From: Deinandra increscens subsp. villosa
Lineage: Eukaryota; Streptophyta; Magnoliopsida; Asterales; Asteraceae
Assembly (NCBI GenBank): GCA_039602395.1
Contig: JBCNJP010000260.1
Location: 1-64,000 of the forward strand
Reading direction: 5' to 3'
DNA: 64,000 nt
Each line of letters opens with the position of its first letter. The first letter of the stretch is position 1. The notes beneath the pieces are model-generated. The model worked only from the letters and a program-made list of their open reading frames with translations, made no database searches and was not told the DNA's origin. Positions 43,214 to 54,412 of this stretch are shown here, piece by piece. The position numbers were made by a program, and so were the translations under genes.

Positions 43214-46200
43214 TAATAACAATAGCTAATGAAACTTTTAGCATGCGTGATTTTCGTGAGTGTGTGGCTAACTGTGAACTCAATGATCTTAAAAGTGTGG
43301 GTATGCATTATACTTGGTCGCAGAAACCAAAAAGAGGGACTGGTACTCTCAAGAAACTTGATAGAGTGTTATCTAATGAAACTTTTATGGACAAGTTCCC
43401 GTCGTCAACTGCTATGTTTCAGCCGAGTAGAATCTCTGATCACTGTCCAAGTGTAGTTTTGATTGATCATGCAAAACCTCCTAAACCTCCAAAACCTAAA
43501 CCTTTCAAATTCCCTAACTTCCTCACAGCAAAACCGGAATTCTTGGGGATAGTTAAAACAGGTTGGGATATACAAATCAGTGGCGTCCCTCAGTTTCGTG
43601 TCGTCAAAAAACTTCGCCATCTAAAAACTCCTATTCGGTCCCTATTATTTAAGCAAGGTAATCTGCATAAAAAGGTGACTCTTATTAGGAGTGAGTTGGA
43701 TCTGGTCCAACGTGCTATTGATGATGACCCATTTAACACTGTTCTTAAGGAGAAGGAAGCTACTCTCCTTAGCGAGTTTCAAACAGTTTGTTTAGATGAG
43801 GAGTGCTTTTTGAAACAGAAATCTAAAGTACATTGGCTTGCTACGGGAGATAAAAACACGGCATATTTTCACAAATCTCTCAAAATCAGGAATCATTGGG
43901 GTCGTTTGGATATGATTAAAGACCTCAATGGTGTCACTCATGAGGGGGTTAATATCCCTCAGATTTTTGTTGATCACTACACGAACTTCTTTGGGACTAA
44001 AGGGGATATCTCTTTGTCCCCAGAACCTGACCTTTTTCCTAACAAAATTGATCCGGAGGTGGCAAAGTTTATGATCAGGGCTGTCGATGATAAGGAGATC
44101 CGGGATGCTATTTTCGACATTGGTGATGAAAAGGCACCTGGGCCTGATGGCTACACCACGGCCTTTTTCAGGAAATCTTGGCCGATTGTTGGAAATGAGG
44201 TTACATTGGCTGTTAAGGATTTCTTCAAATATGGGAAACTCCTTCAAGAAATAAACCATACTTTGATTGCTTTGGTGCCTAAAAAAACTACTCCTGCTAC
44301 CATCACTGATTATCGGCCCATTGCATGTTGCAATGTGCTTTACAAAGTCATTAGCAAGATTATTGCTGATCGATTTAAAGGATCTCTGGATGCCATTATT
44401 AGTATAAACCAATCAGCCTTTGTTCCTGGGAGGCTGATCTCTGATAACATTCTTCTTGCACAAGAACTAATGTATAACTATCACAGAAAAGTGGGTGATC
44501 CAAGATGTGCAATGAAAATTGATATTCAAAAAGCATATGACACTGTCGACTGGGAGTTTTTGACTTGTATTCTCCATTGTTTTGGCTTTCATAACACTAT
44601 GGTGGACTGGATCATGAAGTGTGTGACAACTGTTAGTTACTCGATCTGCATTAATGGTAACACTCATGGGTACTTCAGGGCCTCCCGTGGTTTGAGACAA
44701 GGAGACCCTATGTCTCCTTATCTTTTTACTCTTGTTATGGAAGTGCTCACCTTATCTCTCAAGAGAGAGACTGCTCGTGATCCTCAATTCTCTTTTCATA
44801 AGAGGTGTGCTGAACAACGTATCATTAATATTTGTTTTGCTGATGATTTATTTCTGTTTGCTAAAGGTGACTTAAGTTCTACTACGTGCTTGATGAAATC
44901 TTTAGATAAATTCACGAAGATGTCGGGTCTTGTTCCTAGTCTACCCAAAAGTACTATATTTTTCTGCAATGTCAAGGATGATGTTAAGAACTTGATTCTT
45001 AACCGATTACCCTTTCAAGAGGGTCGGCTTCCGACTCGCTACCTCGGGGTTCCTCTTTTGCATTCTGGCCTCACTTATAGGGATTGTCACCCTCTTCTGG
45101 AAGCGGCTGATAACAGAATTTTAAATTGGAAGAACAAAAATCTCTCGTTTGCGGGTCGGCTTCAATTGATAATATCTGTGTTATCCTCTATGCATGTTTA
45201 TTGGGCTTCTGTTTTCCGGTTGCCTTCTAGAGTGTGCAAGGAGCTTGAATCTAAGTTCCGTGGTTTCTTGTGGTCTCAAGGGAAACTTATTAGAGGGGCT
45301 GCCAAAGTTTCTTGGGTCTCGGTTTGCAAGACTAAGGCCGAAGGAGGTCTGGGCATTCGCCGTGTTGCTGATATGAACCATGCCCTTCTCTCGAGACACG
45401 TTTGGAGCATTCTGACGAGAAGGGACTCTCTCTGGGTCGATTGGGTCTATACTCACAGGCTGAGAGATCGGACCTTCTGGAACTGTAAGGTGTATGCCTC
45501 TAGCAGCTGGTCTTGGCGAAGCCTTTTGCATGTTCGTCCTCTCATTCACAATTCTACGTGGGTAAAAGTTGGAAATGGGTTGACAGCTTCTGCATGGTAT
45601 GATGTTTGGTGCAATGGTGGCCCCCTCTCTAACTTTATATCCCCGAGGAGGATTCACAGTGCCGGCTTTAACATTTATTCTAAGGTTGCTGATCTTGTTT
45701 TGGACGGTAACTGGACGTGGCCTCAGGCTTGGTTGGATTTATATCCGGTGCTTAACAGTATTTCTACCCCTGCTTTAACCTCTCAACCGGATTCATATTG
45801 CTGGTACTTCAGAGGAAAAAGCCTGCCTTTCTCCACTTATGCCGCTTGGAATTCACTCCGGGTGGCGAGCGAATTGGTTACGTGGACCCCCCTGGTGTGG
45901 TTTCCGTCATGCATTCCTAAGCATGCTTTTCTTTTGTGGACTGTTGTTAATGGTAAACTTAGAACTCAAGATCGTTTGTTGAGGTGGTATTGGCGAAAGG
46001 GGTGTATGAACTTGATGTGCTGCCATCTTTGTTATGAAGACGTTGAGACCCATTACCACCTGTTTTTTGAGTGTAAATACTCTAAGTCTGTTTGGGGTAT
46101 GGTTAGCAACAAGGTGCATGGTCCTGTTCCAACGTGTTGGAATTCCGTCATGAATTGGGGCTCGTCTCTTACTAACCCTAAAAGTCTCTCGGCCATCATC

Positions 46201-46422
46201 TCCAAGCTTGTTATTGCAGCGTCGGTGTACCATATATGGAGGGAAAGAAATTTGAGACTTCACAACAATCGCGCTAGGCCTCCGGATAAGGTTTACTCCG
46301 ACGTTATTGAGGATGTTAGATATAAGATCCTTGGTCTGAAAATTATCTCACGTAATCGTGTTGCTGCTACTCTGGCGAGGTGGGGGATATCTGGAGATAT
46401 GACGTTTGATGATGGTGGCTGA
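43186..46422 (+). CDS. LINE-2 ORF2 fragment: endonuclease end, RT, zf-RVT (chimeric start)
   Basis: Open for 1,078 codons, but the first 14 codons come from the host integrase in another frame; LINE sequence starts at 43228. Contents: the end of the endonuclease (LKSVGMHYTWSQKPKRGTGT, RISDHCPSV), the RT with KAPGPDGY, QSAFVPGR, MKIDIQKAYDTVDWEF, GLRQGDPMSPYLF and the catalytic FADD at about 44836-44847, and the zf-RVT segment near the end (CCHLCYEDVETHYHLFFEC). It lacks most of the endonuclease and all of ORF1, so it cannot move alone. The ORF ends FDDGG then TGA. Confidence 0.93.
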   Translation: MSACPFVSSLITIANETFSMRDFRECVANCELNDLKSVGMHYTWSQKPKRGTGTLKKLDRVLSNETFMDKFPSSTAMFQPSRISDHCPSVVLIDHAKPPKPPKPKPFKFPNFLTAKPEFLGIVKTGWDIQISGVPQFRVVKKLRHLKTPIRSLLFKQGNLHKKVTLIRSELDLVQRAIDDDPFNTVLKEKEATLLSEFQTVCLDEECFLKQKSKVHWLATGDKNTAYFHKSLKIRNHWGRLDMIKDLNGVTHEGVNIPQIFVDHYTNFFGTKGDISLSPEPDLFPNKIDPEVAKFMIRAVDDKEIRDAIFDIGDEKAPGPDGYTTAFFRKSWPIVGNEVTLAVKDFFKYGKLLQEINHTLIALVPKKTTPATITDYRPIACCNVLYKVISKIIADRFKGSLDAIISINQSAFVPGRLISDNILLAQELMYNYHRKVGDPRCAMKIDIQKAYDTVDWEFLTCILHCFGFHNTMVDWIMKCVTTVSYSICINGNTHGYFRASRGLRQGDPMSPYLFTLVMEVLTLSLKRETARDPQFSFHKRCAEQRIINICFADDLFLFAKGDLSSTTCLMKSLDKFTKMSGLVPSLPKSTIFFCNVKDDVKNLILNRLPFQEGRLPTRYLGVPLLHSGLTYRDCHPLLEAADNRILNWKNKNLSFAGRLQLIISVLSSMHVYWASVFRLPSRVCKELESKFRGFLWSQGKLIRGAAKVSWVSVCKTKAEGGLGIRRVADMNHALLSRHVWSILTRRDSLWVDWVYTHRLRDRTFWNCKVYASSSWSWRSLLHVRPLIHNSTWVKVGNGLTASAWYDVWCNGGPLSNFISPRRIHSAGFNIYSKVADLVLDGNWTWPQAWLDLYPVLNSISTPALTSQPDSYCWYFRGKSLPFSTYAAWNSLRVASELVTWTPLVWFPSCIPKHAFLLWTVVNGKLRTQDRLLRWYWRKGCMNLMCCHLCYEDVETHYHLFFECKYSKSVWGMVSNKVHGPVPTCWNSVMNWGSSLTNPKSLSAIISKLVIAASVYHIWRERNLRLHNNRARPPDKVYSDVIEDVRYKILGLKIISRNRVAATLARWGISGDMTFDDGG
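43214..43227 (+). repeat. Target-site duplication of LINE-2, left
   Basis: TAATAACAATAGCT, repeated exactly at 46626-46639 after the poly(A) tail. Confidence 0.95.
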
Positions 46423-46625
46423 CTTTGGTTCACCCTTTTTTTGATTCATGTCTTCTAGTTTGTAGCTAGGTGTTTTCTCGTGGTTTTTCCGTAATTTGTT
46501 GTTTCTTGGTTAACTTTGTAGGGGCCTGTCCCTATAAAGAACTAGTAGGGGTTTCTCTCTGCTACTTGTTTTATTTGGTTGTGAATATAATACAATCACC
46601 GGGGTAACCCTTTACCCAAAAAAAA
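43228..46625 (+). mobile_element. 5'-truncated LINE (LINE-2) inserted in the integrase gene
   Basis: 3,398 bases between perfect 14-base target duplications, ending in CCCTTTACCC and a poly(A) of nine. The 5' end is cut inside the endonuclease region, the usual result of incomplete reverse transcription. The 3' UTR contains GGGGCCTGTCCCTATAAAGAAC and CACCGGGG-AACCCTTTACCC, shared with LINE-3. The ORF is uninterrupted and the duplications are identical, so insertion looks recent and later than that of the host element. Confidence 0.97.
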
Positions 46626-46639
46626 TAATAACAATAGCT
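46626..46639 (+). repeat. Target-site duplication of LINE-2, right
   Basis: TAATAACAATAGCT, identical to 43214-43227. Integrase reading resumes straight after it (TCCATACTAGTATTCAAGC region). Confidence 0.95.
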
Positions 46640-47333
46640 ACCATACTAGTATTCAAGCCGCCCCTTTTGAGGCACTTTACAGTAGAAAGTGTTGATCCCC
46701 CATCTGTTGGTTTGAAGTCGGAGACAGCCAACTAACCGGATCCGAGATTGTCATCGAGACTACTGAGAAAGTCTCTCAGATTCAAAGCCGTCTGGAAGCC
46801 GCCCGTGATCGTCCGAAGAGTTACGCCGATAGCAGACGCAAACCTTTGTCGTTCAAAGTTGGAGACAGAGTCATGCTTAAAGTATCCCCGTGGAAAGGTG
46901 TGATCCGTTTTGGTAAACATGGAAAACTAAGCCCCCATTACATTGGTCCGTTAGAGATTCTTGAGGAAGTCGGACCTGTCGCTTACAGCAGTTGTCGCCA
47001 GAACTCAGCAGCGTTCACAGTAACCTGAAGAAGTGTCTCGCAGACGAATCGCTCATCATTCCCCTAGACGAGATCCAAGTTGATGAGACACTGCATTTTA
47101 TGGAAGAACCTATTGAGATCGTTGATCGTGAAGTCAAGAAGCTGAAGCGAAGCCGGATCCTAATCGTCAAAGTTCGTTGTAATTCCCGTCGGGGACCCGA
47201 GTTCACTTGGGAGCGTGAAGACCAATTCCGGTCTAAGTATCCTCATCTTATTCCTATCAATGATCCAGTAAATTCCCTGCCTGAATTTCGGGAAGAAATT
47301 CTCTTAACCGGGGGAGAATGTGACAACAAGTAA
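46640..47333 (+). pseudogene. Integrase C-terminus and chromodomain
   Basis: Resumes the integrase after the LINE. It encodes IQSRLEAARDRPKSYADSRR-type and FKVGDRVMLKVSPWKGVIRF, then HYIGPLEILEEVGPVAY. After a frameshift at about 47000 comes a linker and the chromodomain (EIVDREVKKLKRSRILIVKV, RGPEFTWEREDQFRSKYPHL). The chromodomain is the mark of chromoviruses and guides integration to particular chromatin. A short insertion-like disturbance lies at about 46690-46735. It ends inside the LTR start. Confidence 0.9.
47306..47318 (+). promoter_or_regulatory. Polypurine tract
   Basis: AACCGGGGGAGAA immediately before the 3' LTR start TGTGACAACA. It primes plus-strand DNA synthesis. Confidence 0.85.
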
Positions 47334-50300
47334 GTTTCCTAAGTCTAAAACCTCGTTTAATTACGTGCTTATCTGTTAATTGTGCATAAAATCTAGATTT
47401 GTTAACTTAGATAACGTATTATGCCAACCTCTTGATAGTCTTGACGTGACCCTACGGTAAAACGATAACCCAACCACCTTAAAACGGTAAATTAATATTG
47501 TTGTTATCGATGGAACTTCAATAATAAAAAGATAGAATAAAATTTATATTTTATTTATCATTTCCGTCACCTTTGTAGTATAACTAATATACGTATCAAC
47601 TTGTAAACCCGGACGTTTAATATTTACGGGAGAAACCAATACGTAGAAAATATTAACCATTTAATCTAGAAACTTAACCGTTTTCGTTAAATAATTATTT
47701 AACGTGTCGTATGACGTTTTTATAAAAATAAAATATTTTTATCTAGACTTTACTATAGATCATCACCCGTGTCAAAATCTCAAGACCAAAGCTCACCGAA
47801 AATATTCACTCGTTAATCGCATTTATTCGCGATTAAAAACCGAACCAAACCATTTCGTTTATTTAAAAACCAAACCGTCACCTTTGCATGTTTTTGCATG
47901 AGACTCGATCACCCGACACCCGAGCCCCGACACCCAACCACCACCGCCGGCCACCACCTCCGGCCACCTCACCACCGCCGCCCTCCATGCAACCGGCCCC
48001 ACCCCCATGCAAGAGAATCACCACCATTCTCCACACCATACCTCATCATCACCCCTACCTTTAACCACTTACACACTCCACCACCACCTTACCAATCCAT
48101 CACCTTACCAATCCATCACCTCACCATCAACCCTCCCCCTCACCCATCCCTTGAGCTGAAACTCGGCCCCCCTCCCTCTCTCTCTTGCGGTTCACGAGAA
48201 CAACAACAACAACAACACACACACACACACTTGTTCTTTTAAACACCCAAACCAAACAACACTCCCACTCTTTCTCTTGACTAACCCAACCCGTAACCCC
48301 CTCCCCCCTTGAGCCGGCCCACGAGCAAACCAAACACCCCTTTGGCTCTTTATTTTCTTTCCACCATATATAAACACATTTACACACACTTTCTCATTTG
48401 TGAAACCCTAATCCAAGAACACCTCCCACCACCTCTCCCTCACCCTCTCAACTCATCTCTCTCTCTCTACTCTCTCTCTAGTTTTCGGCCAAGAACAAGC
48501 AAGGAGAAGGAGATCCAAGCCACTAGCAAGCATCATCTTCACCATTTCATCTCTTTATCTTGAAAACCTTTCAAGATCAAGTAAGTTTCATGGATTTCTT
48601 TCAAGTTCATCTCACTAGATCATGATTCCTTACTCATTTCCATGATCCATTCACTCCATAGAACAAGTCTTGATGATATATTATGATGATCTTTGGTTGA
48701 TAAAAGTCTAGAAAACTCTTAATCTTTGTTAATCTTTGCTAATGATGTTAGTTTACTAACTAGTTTCACATGAGAACTTGTTTTCCATGATTTGATGATG
48801 TGCTATGCCTTAAATTATGTTTTTAGATGTTAATATGCCTAAACATTTAGATCCATGGCCTTAGAAATGCTAAACACACCTTAAACCATGTTTAAAGATC
48901 AAAACTTTACTAGGTTTTTAGCCAAAAACTCAAGATCCGTTTTGGACAGATCCGAACCCTTAGGGACTCATTTTGACACTTTTGGAACAACTTTTGTGAA
49001 GGCACTTTTCTTGGAAATGACCCTAAGTACCCCTAAATTACAAAACATAAGCCGGAAAACCCTAAAAAACGACCCCTCGGGCCAACTCCGAATTTTGCAG
49101 AATTTTTAGACTTTCCAACAGTAAACTTAGACACTTAGATGAGTGATAAAAAGTTGCTAAAAAGATCCCTTTTGATTTGAGCTAAAACTAGGTCAAAACC
49201 GGCTTTAAAACGGACTTTTAATGGACCCGGAAACCTCGTTTTTGTAAAGTTATGCCAAATATTGTTTGAACTGATTTGGAAACACTTATTAGGACCTATC
49301 ATGACTTAGGTTACCTTTACAAAGTGTTTGGATAATTTATCGGGCCTTAAAACTAGTCGCAGGGACAAAACTGTCAAAACCGGGTGCGTACCGGCAAAAC
49401 CAACACTTTAGGACTTCAAATCCTAAAATTATATTTTTTGGAAATTTATTAATAAAAATAGGAATATTTTTAATATTATAATTCTATTTCTAATAATATT
49501 GAAAAATAACGCGAGTTGACAAATACCGGTGGAAACCCGGGTATTTCGGGCTTTTGCTACATACGGTTTTTGTAAACAAAATTGAGCTCATATTTCAAAC
49601 TAATATTTATTAAAATAAATATTTATTAAAATAAATATTGGCCTAAATCATTTTATAACATAGGAAAATCTTTATATATTTTGAGAATATATATAACCTT
49701 ATTTTTCCGGAATGTTATCGATATTAAATTATTTATTGAAAATAAATAATTCCTAAAGCCTGTCCGTTATCAACAATCACCTGGGTCATCATAACGTCAA
49801 GACTTGACCATCATTTAGGAGTGACTTAACTGTCAATCCAAACTCTAGACCTTAAGCTGTCTTATACTGATTTAGGACTGCTAGGTTGCCTGTTATCTGC
49901 CGTTACATCATTCAGACACTGCCTGATTTCTGTGAGTCTTCACGGCCCCTCTTTTAAACTGTTTTAAATGCTTTTGGGGGAGAATTCTTATAACTTATGA
50001 TCATGCCTGATAATTAGATAATCTGTTACCATTATTGATTACATGAACTATTCGTCCACCTTGTCGTATTCATGTTGATTCATGTTATGATCAAAAGCCC
50101 CACTATTAATTGAATCCGATTAATTTCAATGAAACGATGACACGTGAATAGATCTATTGGGTTAACGCCCCTGTCCTGATTGGTAGCTCCAATCCTGAAT
50201 CTCATGTTCAGTCAATAGGGTACATAATGTTATAATCACTGTTCGGTAATGCTAGACAGAATACCATGAGTGGGTAATCAGTTAGTTTCGGAGTTCAAGG

Positions 50301-50476
50301 TTCGTGGTAATAGTAATCTACAGCAATCTTAACATATTATCAAATGGGTGATAAAACTGATATCAAACTTTGTTGTCAATCATAGTTCTATTTTTACTTA
50401 AACCTGTGAACTCACCAACTTTATGTTGACCGTTTTAGTATATGAATTCTCAGGTACTTGATCGGTCGCTTTGCTT
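47319..50476 (+). repeat. 3' LTR, truncated at its 3' end
   Basis: Colinear with 34193-37311. Both share GATCGG-CGCTTTGCTT and then diverge: the 5' LTR continues for 313 bases to the CA end, while here GTGATGGGATAACGAG of another element follows. Differences include a short ATTTATTAAAATAA duplication at about 49600 and a TTACCAATCCATCACC repeat at about 48098. TATA box at 48364-48373; TGTGAACTCACCAAC at 50405. Confidence 0.92.
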
Positions 50477-50679
50477 GTGATGGGATAACGAGTCGTTACG
50501 TATGATGATCCAGAAAATTTAAAATTTGTATTCTCTCATCAACACACTTAATTTGGTACAAATTGAGTGTTAAATGGATACATGGAAATAAGAAATTGGG
50601 AAATATAGAATAAGAATATAAAATTGGGTTGCCTCCCATAAACGCTTGTTTATTTATGAGTTCTTAGCTTGACTCATAA

Positions 50680-51600
50680 TGCGTTTCGTGTTTATGCGAC
50701 TTTCTTAATCGTCGATTATATAAGAGAACCTTATCTCCTGGTTCAAATACTTCCTCTCCACATAAATAGCGATTGTGGAGACATTTAGTGCGTTCTTTAT
50801 ACTTAGAAGACACATTGTATGCGTCATCGCACATTTCTTCTTGCTCATGTAATTGGATGTATCGTTTTGGTCCGGCTTCTTCAAGATCTAAGTTAGCAGC
50901 TCTTAAGGCCCAATAGGCTTTGTGTTCTAGTTCTACAGGGAGATGTCACGCTTTCCCATAGACTAACCCAAGGGTGTTGTACCTATTGGTGATTTATATG
51001 TAGTTCTAAATGCCCAATGTGCATCATCAAGATTTCTGACCAGTCCTTTCAATTGCCACCAATAGTTTTCTTGAGGATTCTTTTAAGGCCTCGGTTGGTG
51101 ACTTCTACCTGTCTGGTCGATTGGGGTTGATATGGTGTAGCTAATATGTGAGTGACCCCATATCTCTTCAAGATCTTTTCCATTTGAGCGTTACAAAAGT
51201 GAGTTCCCCTATCGCTGATCAAAGCTTTAGGTGTTTCAAATCTTGAAAAGAATTTTTTAAGAAAGCGAACTACAGTCCTGGCATCATTAGTTGGTAGTTC
51301 TTGTGCTTCCACCCATTTGGACACGTAATCTATAGCAACTAACATGTACTTATTTCCATAAGAACTTCAGAAGGGTCCATAAAGTCTATCCTCCATACAT
51401 CAAACACTTCACATATCTGGACTCCTTTCTGTGGCATTTCATCCCTTTTGGAAATATTTCCAGCCTTCTGAGAGGGATCGCATCTACTGACCATTTCTTT
51501 GGCATCCGTAAAGATAGTAGGCTAATAGAAGCCTGCGTCGAAAACTTTCTTAGCAGTATAACTTGGACCATGATCCTCTAGTTGGTCCTTCATGACAATG
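50680..51600 (-). pseudogene. Integrase of the Athila-like element
   Basis: Zinc domain in one frame (CDPSQKAGNISKRDEMPQKG, about 51490-51420), catalytic core in 51345-51049 (VAIDYVSKWVEAQELPTNDA, RGTHFCNAQMEKILKRYGVT, ILATPYQPQSTRQVEVTNRG). The C-terminal part reads VFEPGDKVLLYN at about 50755. Stops and shifts break the frame. The core order D, D and E-region (RQVEVTNR) is recognisable. Confidence 0.85.
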
Positions 51601-51879
51601 TTTAAGGATAGAGTCTGCTTCATAGAGATCTACGCATCTTCTGATGACTTGGTCCGGTCCAATCCTAAAAAGGTATGGGTCACCCCAAATATAGTATTCA
51701 AGGTCGCTAAAGAATTTACGTATCTGCTGGTAGGTGAGGGCTGGCCGGAGATATTTGCACGTGAGGTAATAGGCGAAACCTGCATTCTAAGGCGTATCGT
51801 TTACTCTGGTCTGATATGTATCAAAGTTTCGCCAGGAAATTTATCGTTGATTTTCTCCTCAGTGACTTTTTCTTCTTCC

Positions 51880-52440
51880 GCCATCTCTAATCGTGATAGG
51901 TGATCTGCTGCTACGTTCTCAGCTCCTTTCTTATCTTTTATTTTCAAGTCAAATTCTTTAAATAGCAGGATCCATCTGATTAGCCTAGGTTTTACATCCT
52001 TTTAGGCAAATAGGTATCTAATAGCCACATGACCTCTTTGCTATTGTTTTACATCCTTTTATGGGTATAGAATGATGGGTTTATACCCTTAATGTCCATG
52101 ATTTTTTTAAGCCATGGGCTCCTTGTTTCATTTAAGCTTTTTGATAAGTTTTTCTTTTTGGTTAGGCTCTAAATCTGAGGCTATGATTACGGGTAGATTG
52201 AAATTTCCTCGAGAAAAGCATACTCCAAGTGATCATGGAGTTCTTTTAGTTCTACCTCAGGTGGCTCCTCCATTGATGGTTTCATACTGGGTTCTGTGGA
52301 ACCTTCTAGATATTAGCAACTGGTCTCTTTATTGAGAGCTAACTTGAATGAATCTAGTTCACATTCTTCAGCGGGTGAGAAAGGGATATTTGGGTCTTGT
52401 TGCATGAACGGTTGAGATTCGTCTGGGTGTGACTCGGAAC
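51880..52440 (-). pseudogene. Remnants of RT start and RNase H end
   Basis: At about 52215-52060 a start-of-RT motif reads LPVIIASDLEPNQKEKLIKK and then DIKGINPS. At about 51990-51890 an RNase H end reads IRWILLFKEFDLKIKDKKGA and NVAADHLSRLE. The ~250 codons that should lie between (catalytic YVDD-type centre) are absent, a clear internal deletion. Confidence 0.75.
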
Positions 52441-52860
52441 TTACATCAAATGCTTTCCATAGTTCACTACTTCATCTTGTAGAAAGTATAGAATATCATC
52501 ATGGTCATGTTCCATGTTCTGATCGATGTCGATAGAGAGAGATTGTCTGTCCACTCTAAGAGTTAGTTGCACTTTTTGTACATCTATTATAGTTCTTGTA
52601 GTGGCTAAGAATGGGCGTCTAAGAATCATAGGAACATTCTCGTCTTCGGTCATATCTAGAATGACGAAATCGACTGGAAATGCAAAACTCCCCACTTGTA
52701 CTATCACATCTTCCGCAACTCCTCTAGGATATTTGACAGAGCGGTCTGCCAGTTGTATGCTCAATTGGACAGGTCGAAGATCTCCTAGGTTGAGTCTATT
52801 GAACAATGAGAAGGGCACAAGATTTATGCTAGCCCCCTAAGTCAGCAAGGGCTCTCTTGA
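52441..52860 (-). pseudogene. Retropepsin-like protease of the Athila-like element
   Basis: MPFSLFNRLNLGDLRPVQLS, SIQLADRSVKYPRGVAEDVI and VDFVILDMTEDENVPMILRR are typical of Athila/Tat proteases. The catalytic DLGASINLVP-type motif lies just upstream, in a different frame, at about 52840-52820, so a frameshift separates it from the rest. Confidence 0.8.
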
Positions 52861-53096
52861 CTTCACGTCCTTGGATATGGCAAGGAATGGTGAAACTGCC
52901 TAGATCCTTCCTCTTTTGTGGTAGAGTGTTTTGACACACGGCTGTGCACATCTCGTTAAGTGTAACATGGGACACACCTTCAACTTTTTCTTGTTGGTCG
53001 AATACCCTTTGAAGAATTTATCTATGGGAGGATATGGTCTATTGCATCCAGGAGGGATATGGGAATCTCTATTTGTTCCAGTATCTCATGAATCTT

Positions 53097-54333
53097 TTAT
53101 AAATTTGTCGCGTCTTTAGATGCCTTCATTCGTTCAGGAAATGGCATTAGATGCTTGTACTCTTTCGACTTTTCCTTTGCTTTTACTGGCTCCTCGGCTG
53201 AGCCTTTCTTTACGATTAAGCTTTCCTTCTCAGCTTCTTCAGTCGTTATCTTCGGAGTATCTGGTTCGGTCTCTTTAGTATTTTCGTTTCTTGTATTATT
53301 TTCGCTCCTTGTGGCTACTTTGACTATTTCCATATAGCCTCTATAGGGGTCTGGGCTTCTTTGATCACGAAGCTCCTCCTTAAGGCTGTTGAGTTCTGTC
53401 ATAACTCTTATCGTATCTTCGTTTTGTTGAGTAGCTGCTACCTTTAGTAGGTGTTGAGTTGCCAATGCAATTTGTTAAAGCTCCAAAATGTCTTCTCTAT
53501 TTATTCTGACACCTTCTTTACTTCAGTTAACGCTTTGGTAAATTGAGATTGAGTGGTAGTCCTCATAGCATTAACTGTTTCGTGCTCAAGCTGAATTCCT
53601 TCGACAGTTGTAGTGAGGGTGCTTAGCTTCAACTCCATGGATGCGGTTTGAGCAAAATGTTCTTTAAACGAAGGTGAGGTTTATCTTTTGGCCAATGGCA
53701 CTCATTATTAGTGGCGGTATCTATTAAGGTTCGAGCTTTCTCGGGACTTAATCCTAGCCACGGTCCACAGGCACTCATGTCTAGAGGGAGACGAGTTTCA
53801 GGGAAGATTGTCCAAAAGTAAGTGTTTAGTAGGACTCCCTCTATGATTTTGTGATGAGGGCAACTTCGGATAAGAAATGACTATTATTCCCATGCATCAT
53901 TGAAGGATTCATCTTCTTTTTGCGCGAATGACAGAATCTGGGAGTGAATATGGACAGTGAGGGAAGGAGGGAAATATTTTTCGACAAAACGTTTGTAGAG
54001 TTCCTTCCAGCTTGTGATAGAATTTCATTTAAGAGAGCTGAGCCATTGTCGAGATGCTCCTTTAAGACTGAACAGAAATAGGCGAAGCTTGACTTCGTCT
54101 TTGGTGATTCCATGGATTTGGAATGTATCGCAGAGTTCTTCGAATTTGGCGATATGAGTAAGAGGTGAATCCTCGTCAGAACCGGAAAATTTACCGGCGT
54201 TTTCAAGTAGGGTAATGAAACCAGGATTGATTTCAAAGGTAGTTACCTTGATTTCTGGTTTCACAATACATGATCGTGGAAGTGCAGCGGATGGTTTATT
54301 ATACCATCCGATGGACATTCCCAGGGTATCCAT
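53097..54333 (-). pseudogene. gag of the Athila-like element
   Basis: The first block 54333-54025 is in frame after the PBS: KPEIKVTTFEINPGFITLLE, FSGSDEDSPLTHIAKFEELC, LFLFSLKGASRQWLSSL, the capsid signature of this lineage. Further blocks continue in other frames (to about 53841), followed by a charged Lys/Glu-rich tail (53465-53097: EPVKAKEKSKEYKHLMPFPE). Frameshifts throughout. Confidence 0.8.
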
Positions 54334-54392
54334 AGGAATGGATACCGGTGGTGATAAAACACCTGAGTAAGATTGAATTAGGCACTTGGTTT

Positions 54393-54409
54393 CCCCGGAA
54401 AGGCGCCAA
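54393..54409 (-). promoter_or_regulatory. Athila-type primer-binding site
   Basis: On the minus strand TGGCGCCTTTCCGGGGA, close to the tRNA-Asp-type site used by Athila elements. It lies between LTR and gag. Confidence 0.8.
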
Positions 54410-54412
54410 AAA

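Larger units (their letters stand above)
34193..50476 (+). mobile_element. Chromodomain Ty3 (Tekay/Del-like) LTR retrotransposon
   Basis: Two long direct LTRs (34193-37624 and 47319-50476) flank PBS, an extra ORF, gag, PR, RT, RNase H, integrase with chromodomain and PPT, the order of chromoviruses. The chromodomain and gag type suggest the Tekay/Del clade. Several frameshifts disable gag-pol. A LINE (43228-46625) interrupts integrase. The 3' LTR lacks its last ~313 bases, ending where an Athila-like element begins. The LTRs look very similar by eye, so the insertion is not ancient. Confidence 0.93.
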
